Positions 57,300 through 62,000 of a stretch of 62,000 bases of DNA are shown here, in pieces; the stretch's first letter is position 1, and each line of letters opens with the position of its first letter. The DNA comes from Acanthaster planci (taxonomy: Eukaryota; Echinodermata; Asteroidea; Valvatida; Acanthasteridae): NCBI RefSeq assembly GCF_001949145.1, contig NW_019091361.1, forward strand, positions 2,403,825 through 2,465,824. Direction: 5' to 3'. The notes under the pieces are model-generated. The model saw nothing but the letters and a program-made list of their open reading frames with translations. It was not told the DNA's origin and did not search any database. A program made the translations under genes and the position numbers.

Positions 57300-59909
57300 G
57301 TGAGTAAATCTGTATCAATCAAAACGTATGCAAATTTGAAAGGATGCAATGAAATGGGTTCTGAATAATGGAAAAGATTAAGACCCTGCACCATCCTTTC
57401 TTTTTTCATCTCCTGAAGCACAGTGATTTACCTCCTCAACCAAAAATGAAAAGGTTTGTGTGATATTTCTTCACCTTGTCACTGTTCTTTGTACAGGCTA
57501 TCGAAGAACAACTCCGTAACAAAGAACGAGCAACTGAACTCACAACCAACTCCCTGAAAAACCTGGAACTACAGCACGTAGGCTCCATCTCTGATCTGAG
57601 ACAGAGAGTGGGCAGGTAGGCTGTTCCTTCCAACCTCTTGAGGACATCTTGGAGAGGAATATTTCTGACTTAGATCAAATCCAACAAGAGAATCGTCTGG
57701 AGAAACGTTATCAGTGCACAGTTCAGATTGGCTCATTCACTCAACAAGCAACGAGCCATGTAGTTTGTGTATGAGTGTGGGACAATGGTGTCAAATTTGA
57801 TAGGAATAAAGACTTCTTGTCTTGACTTTGGCAATTCTAGCATCACTTCTGAATGTGTTACTGAGTTGGCGATTTGACAGTGAGGTTTTTAAAGATCATG
57901 TGATGCATCGTGTGTTGTAATCATCAGGTTTTAAAAATTGACAGTGCATTACATATGATCTAGAAAATCGGTTGGAATTTTAAACTGGTTCTTTTTTTCA
58001 GAGTTCAAAAACAGATAAGTTGTAGGGTATGTCACGTAACTTTTCAGTGGTTTTTTTTTCGGAATCAGGTGCGATGTATCCATTGCCAAGCTGTCCGGAG
58101 ATTCACGTAGGACATCAGAATCTTTGGCAGCCATCAACAAACAGGTGCAAGATCAAAGTATACAGCACGGGAAGACAGTTAGTGACTTAGAAATAAAGGT
58201 GAGAAATAGCTAAACAAATGAAGGCCAAGTGCAGGAACATTGCGAAGCCATAGGAAGATAATCCTCTGAGTTCCGAACTGATTTGGAACTTTTTTGGGTT
58301 GGGGGATTAGGAAGGAGAATGGGGTGAAATTTAATAATTGACTTTTGTTGCTACATCGTCATAATGCTAATAAATTTGTTGTTTACATAATTTAATAGAG
58401 CCTGACATATACTTATCTTCTAACGTCTTATCTTAACGTCTGGGCTATACTGTCTCAAGTCCTGCACAGATCTCTACAACCTACTGGTGAATTTTGGGCG
58501 TGTTTGTTTCACGCCGATCTTGATTTCGATCACTTAATCCAATGCCGATGCTCCATGCATTACGTGGGTTTGGGTGTCAGTGAACCAACGGCAGATCACT
58601 GATCTCGATCTAGATCCGTGTGAAACAAACAGGCATGTGGAAGGATCTACTCAGCAATGCGGACAAAGTTATTCACAAGTTATAAGCCAGATTGCAATGC
58701 ACTCTCCATTGGCACACATTCCTTCCTCAGATTTCTAGACTTGAGACGCAGCTGGCCAAGAGCACCTCTGACCAGCACTCGCAAGTCGGCTCGATCGAGA
58801 CCGAGTCCAAGCACCAGGTGACGCTCTTGGAGACCAAGACCATGAACCGGTTGGAGGAACTGCAGAGGACACTAGATACCCTGCAGATGAAGCGGGACTC
58901 GGACTGGCAGCTGATGGAGAGAAGTCTGACAACAACAGTGGAGTCTACAATTAGCAAGAGGGACAGAAAGCAGGTGAGTGTTGCATCAGAGAATCTTTGC
59001 CACTCCCCCCACAGCATTTGTTTGCTGGGAACTTGCCTAAATCCTCCAAAATCTCAAAGAGACTGATGCAAAATACTGCATATTGGCCAGGGTGGGATTT
59101 GTAGGGCTGTGTGGCCCAGTGGGTTATGGCTTGTATCTTGCAATTGTGGGGCTGCATTCAAATCTTATGCTTAGGTCCAGTTCTCTGGTTTCTGGGTCCA
59201 GTGCATTGAGAATACTACATCCACATTACTGAAATGTGCTGTATAAACACTTGTTATTCTTGCCGTGTGAAAACAAAAATGAAAGGTCTGAAAGGTTGAG
59301 TGTGTATCATTGCTACCTAGGCTGCTTGCTGTTCCAAGTAATGTAATATACTGAGTGAAACCACTTTGTTCTCCATGCTTTTGACTCAAAATGTCTGACA
59401 GTGACACAATTTATAGATGTGCTTAATGCTACCTTTTTACATAGTACTGAAGGTTACCAAACTTTTTAAGGACCTCCTTACACCCCAAATAAATGTAAAT
59501 GGCATTATACTCTAGATTTTTAGGTAAACATGTTAGGAATAATCTCTCTGTGTTTTTCTGAATACTTCAGGAACTTTTTGAGCAGAAGATATTGAACCGT
59601 CTGGAAGACATGGAAAAGAAACTCATGCTGCAGGAGGGAACCATCCGCACCATGTCGGACGAGTTGCACGCCCTGCTGGGCGACAAAATCAAGAAACTTG
59701 AAGCGCGACTCCAGCAGCGGCAGGAGGCGCTGCAAGGGGAGGTGAAGCGAGACCTGGAGGAGATGGGGGAACAGAACGAGAGCGGATTCAAGCGGGTCAA
59801 GGACAGCATGGCCACCATGCGGATAGTGCTGGAGGGCAAGCAACAACTCCTGGCCGAGAACCTTCAGAAGCAGGTGGCCAACGTGAAGAAGCTAGTGGTA
59901 CTCACGTAA
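56988..59909 (+). CDS. FAM81: FAM81A/B-like coiled-coil protein
   Basis: Five exons (56988-57299, 57497-57615, 58069-58198, 58731-58973, 59571-59909) join in phase to 380 residues, close to the 368 I recall for human FAM81A. After a Pro/Gly-rich N-terminus (about 1-30) the protein is helical and charged to the end. Pieces match FAM81A in order: SAIVSRAVLLEQDFANNL, LQDYIHTVTMAIKKISKEME, LKNLELQHVGSISDLRQRVG, RCDVSIAKLS, LLETKTMNRLEELQ, ESGFKRVKDSMATMRIVLEG. The family consists of cytoplasmic coiled-coil proteins: FAM81A is reported at the postsynaptic density, FAM81B in ciliated tissue and testis. The first exon stays open upstream to an ATG at 56928; I chose 56988, since the intervening CTCTGTTTAG could be a splice acceptor. 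An invertebrate gene probably predates the A/B split. Neighbour: it follows the convertase on the same strand. Confidence 0.93.
57497..57615 (+). CDS. FAM81: FAM81 exon 2
   Basis: Acceptor CTTTGTACAG, donor GC-AG/GTAGGC, phase 2. It encodes AIEEQLRNKERATELTTNSL and LKNLELQHVGSISDLRQRVG, the most conserved FAM81 block. Confidence 0.93.
58069..58198 (+). CDS. FAM81: FAM81 exon 3
   Basis: Acceptor TTTTTTTTTCGGAATCAG, donor AAG/GTGAGA. It encodes (R)CDVSIAKLSGDSRRTSESLA through VSDLEIK, matching RCDASIARLS of FAM81A. Confidence 0.93.
58498..58634. mobile_element. MITE in FAM81 intron 3
   Basis: GTTTGTTTCACGCCGATCTT and, inverted, GTTTGTTTCACACGGATCTA form imperfect terminal repeats of about 35 bp including GATCTTGATTTCGATCA and its inverse. 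The spacer is about 65 bp. Non-coding. Confidence 0.7.
58731..58973 (+). CDS. FAM81: FAM81 exon 4
   Basis: Acceptor CATTCCTTCCTCAG, donor CAG/GTGAGT; 81 codons of heptad-rich sequence (ISRLETQLAKSTSDQHSQVG, LLETKTMNRLEELQRTLDTL). Confidence 0.93.
59571..59909 (+). CDS. FAM81: FAM81 exon 5 and stop
   Basis: Acceptor CTGAATACTTCAG; 112 codons and a TAA. It encodes the last coiled coil, ILNRLEDMEKKLMLQEGTIR through ENLQKQVANVKK, ending LVVLT. Confidence 0.93.
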   Translation, partial: ELFEQKILNRLEDMEKKLMLQEGTIRTMSDELHALLGDKIKKLEARLQQRQEALQGEVKRDLEEMGEQNESGFKRVKDSMATMRIVLEGKQQLLAENLQKQVANVKKLVVLT

Positions 59910-61440
59910 CAAAAGTGCCTGTCCTGACTGTCCTCATTGCCTTGTATCGGCTACTGCGCCTGGCACGGGGCGTTTTTTGGCGTCCCTCGGAAATCTGGTC
60001 TGGAAAGGAATTTCTACTGCCGAGAGAAAATGGGCATGGATGTGGCATAGCCTACCACAGGTTGGGTGCCACTTTGTGGTTGGTTGATTGACTGACCAAT
60101 CACAAGCCCTTTATAATCTGGCCGCCATGCTAAAGTACCCCCCCTCATTGATGGCAAGGAGAGATGTACGGCCAACAATCAAATGCCATGTGCTTTGTGC
60201 CAGCACCTATGTGACAACACTATGGGTTTGCACAGTTCTGCATTGCCCTTTTAAGTATTTCATTGGGAACTTGTTATGTAACACTTTTGCCGACCTTAAA
60301 TATAAAAATTGATTTCTTACTTGTAATCCCTGGAGCTACATTATGGCTAGTCAATGGTGGGGTATTTGTGGAATCGGTACAGGATTGTGGGTAACCTAAG
60401 GTGCAGCCAGTTTGTACTTTTGCTGTGCCTTTCAATTTCGGTTAATTTCAACCTTTTAACAAGTTGTTTTGGGCTGTTTTCTTTAAATTTTTTTTGTTAC
60501 CCATGGTCAAGGTTTGGTTATAGCTTTGAAAGTAGAAAGTGGAAAACATCTACATATCAAGCTTTAATGTATTGTAGCGATTTTGCTGAAGTTTATTTGG
60601 TCGTGTTTTTGTGCCTGGTAAAAACGGTGTCCCCTCATCGGACCTCAATCAGAAAAACGTACAATTCACCAAGTGTATTTCCAAAGACACACAACAGCTC
60701 TTCTTGTGAGAGACAGTGAACAACTTATAAAAGATATCAGTTTAATAGTGTTATCCTCACCTTTTCCAAACAGTTCTGGTAATGTACCCACAACAAATCA
60801 GACTTTCACCAAAAACTTATATCTGATTGACCTGTTGACATTGTTTTCAGTGCTTATGTTGTGGCAATTTAACCTCAGACAGTTGCAGAACAGAGGGAAA
60901 CTGAAAACATAAAGAACCCCAGGTTTAAATTATTAACTTTACTCTTTGTAACAACTCTGAGTGAACTCGTTTTCACTTAGCAAATGATATTTGAAGTTCT
61001 TTTCAACCTTACACCAAAGTTCTCGATAGGCAGTTGTTAAACTTTCTTATTACATGTACATGTGTAAAAAGTAAAATGTACCAGACTGCTTGTAGTTGGC
61101 ATTGAACAGCTCGATGTCTTACATAACTGCGTCTTGTATATAATGTATATAATTTTCAATTATCCTCATGCATCTCTTTGTTAATAACTCATTACAAATA
61201 AGGATCAAGAGCTATGCATTTTTACATCTCTCAAAAAGATCTCTAAGTTATTGAACCTGTGCATAACTTACTTTCATAAAATTTTTAACAGGTTTCGGTT
61301 TTTGTCATTTTTAGTCAGAAACCATCTCATGAGACTGGTATTCCTGATTCATGGTATCTCAGTCATTTGCCTTATTGTTTAGTCCTCTGCTCATTTCAGT
61401 GGTGCCTAATCAACAAGAAGGAAATCACCTGTGATCATAT

Positions 61441-61528
61441 NNNNNNNNNNNNNNNNNNNNNNNNNNNNNNNNNNNNNNNNNNNNNNNNNNNNNNNNNNNN
61501 NNNNNNNNNNNNNNNNNNNNNNNNNNNN
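61441..61528. other. Assembly gap (unknown bases)
   Basis: 88 consecutive unknown bases. Sequence on both sides looks like continuous 3' UTR or flank. Confidence 0.99.
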
Positions 61529-61922
61529 TAGGGATTGGACATGTTGGGGGGGTACCCCTCGGTCTCATATCTTGCTGGGTATACATGTGATGGGTCACAC
61601 ACAATAGCGATATGTCATTCCTTGAAAAAAAAACTCGTCCCAAGTGATGTAGATATGTAAGTGTGCTTTAAAACTGGCCCACACTCATATTGTGGCTGGT
61701 GTTACAACATTTATAGTTTAGAATTTAAATTATTTTTAGTATATTTTTGTTATCCAGTATGGCATTCAAACTCAGCAGTTTTACAATCTTATCTATTTTG
61801 TCACATTTAACCTTTTTGCTTTTTTAGATTGTATACAGTGATTGTATGAAATGTCAATATTCAGAATTTTACTGTACATTACCCGTTTGTATTTGTTATT
61901 GTAAAAGTCGTGAGAGTGAAGC

Positions 61923-61928
61923 AATAAA
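61923..61928 (+). terminator. Probable FAM81 poly(A) signal
   Basis: AATAAA in GCAATAAATTTG, followed by a T-rich stretch within 50 bp. It is the first such signal on the plus strand after the FAM81 stop codon. Confidence 0.5.
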
Positions 61929-62000
61929 TTTGAAATGCACCCCTCATTTCAGTTTCACTCTTGACTTTTTTATTTGATGGGAACAGATCCCAGGTAGCCG

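Larger units (their letters stand above)
59910..61950 (+). other. FAM81 3' untranslated region and flank
   Basis: After the stop codon the sequence is AT-rich with no supported exon. The first AATAAA in this strand is at 61923-61928, suggesting a 3' UTR of about 2 kb. It is interrupted by the assembly gap at 61441-61528. Confidence 0.5.

Noticed and set aside
60354-60719. 121-codon open frame after FAM81
   Set aside because: It starts at a non-ATG codon, is in probable 3' UTR and has no splice context or family resemblance.
1-62000. CRISPR array, integrated virus, rRNA or tRNA genes
   Set aside because: No array of regularly spaced identical repeats, no polymerase or integrase-like frames, and no stable tRNA or rRNA sequence were seen; the tandem repeats present have no unique spacers.

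Overview
The window looks like nuclear DNA from a metazoan, most likely a marine invertebrate deuterostome (echinoderm or hemichordate; inference). Genes are split by GT-AG introns of 0.1-11.6 kb, intergenic DNA is AT-rich and dense in short inverted-repeat elements, ACATGT- and AGGCCTA-type motifs recur, and one foldback-like element with 15-bp-repeat termini recalls the TU transposons of sea urchins. No bacterial features, tRNA or rRNA genes were found. There is one assembly gap (61441-61528) and single unknown bases at 8780, 35682 and 44629.

Three multi-exon genes can be reconstructed with continuous reading frames. (1) Minus strand, 28642 down to 11227: a class A GPCR in three coding exons (510 aa), with no aspartate at 3.32 and no tryptophan at 6.48; GPR161-like is my best guess. 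(2) Plus strand, 39674 to about 56.05 kb: a prohormone convertase of the PC1/3 (PCSK1) type, with signal peptide, prodomain, complete catalytic set and P domain in 13 exons, plus a probable alternative terminal exon at 55879. (3) Plus strand, 56988-59909, with 3' UTR to about 61.95 kb: a FAM81A/B-like coiled-coil protein of 380 aa in five exons.

Layout. 1-10.5 kb: intergenic, with a 122-bp MITE at 5262 and tandem repeats. 10.5-28.6 kb: the GPCR gene; its 11.6-kb first intron holds, on the plus strand, a TATA promoter with a 62-codon ORF and poly(A) signal (24.3-24.6 kb), a perfect RFX X-box (25535) and a signal-peptide exon flanked by splice sites (26555-26660) that may belong to an undescribed nested secreted-peptide gene. 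28.6-39.7 kb: intergenic, with a hAT MITE, a 1418-bp foldback-like element, a palindromic MITE and a long-TIR element. 39.7-56.05 kb: the convertase gene, whose introns hold a TTNGG pentamer satellite, MITEs and a 187-bp hairpin with perfect 74-bp arms. 56.05-62 kb: FAM81, with a perfect X-box in its short upstream region.

The convertase and the GPCR are both secretory-pathway or signalling genes, and the X-boxes hint at ciliary control of FAM81 and of something inside the GPCR intron. A shared function for these neighbours is not shown by the sequence.
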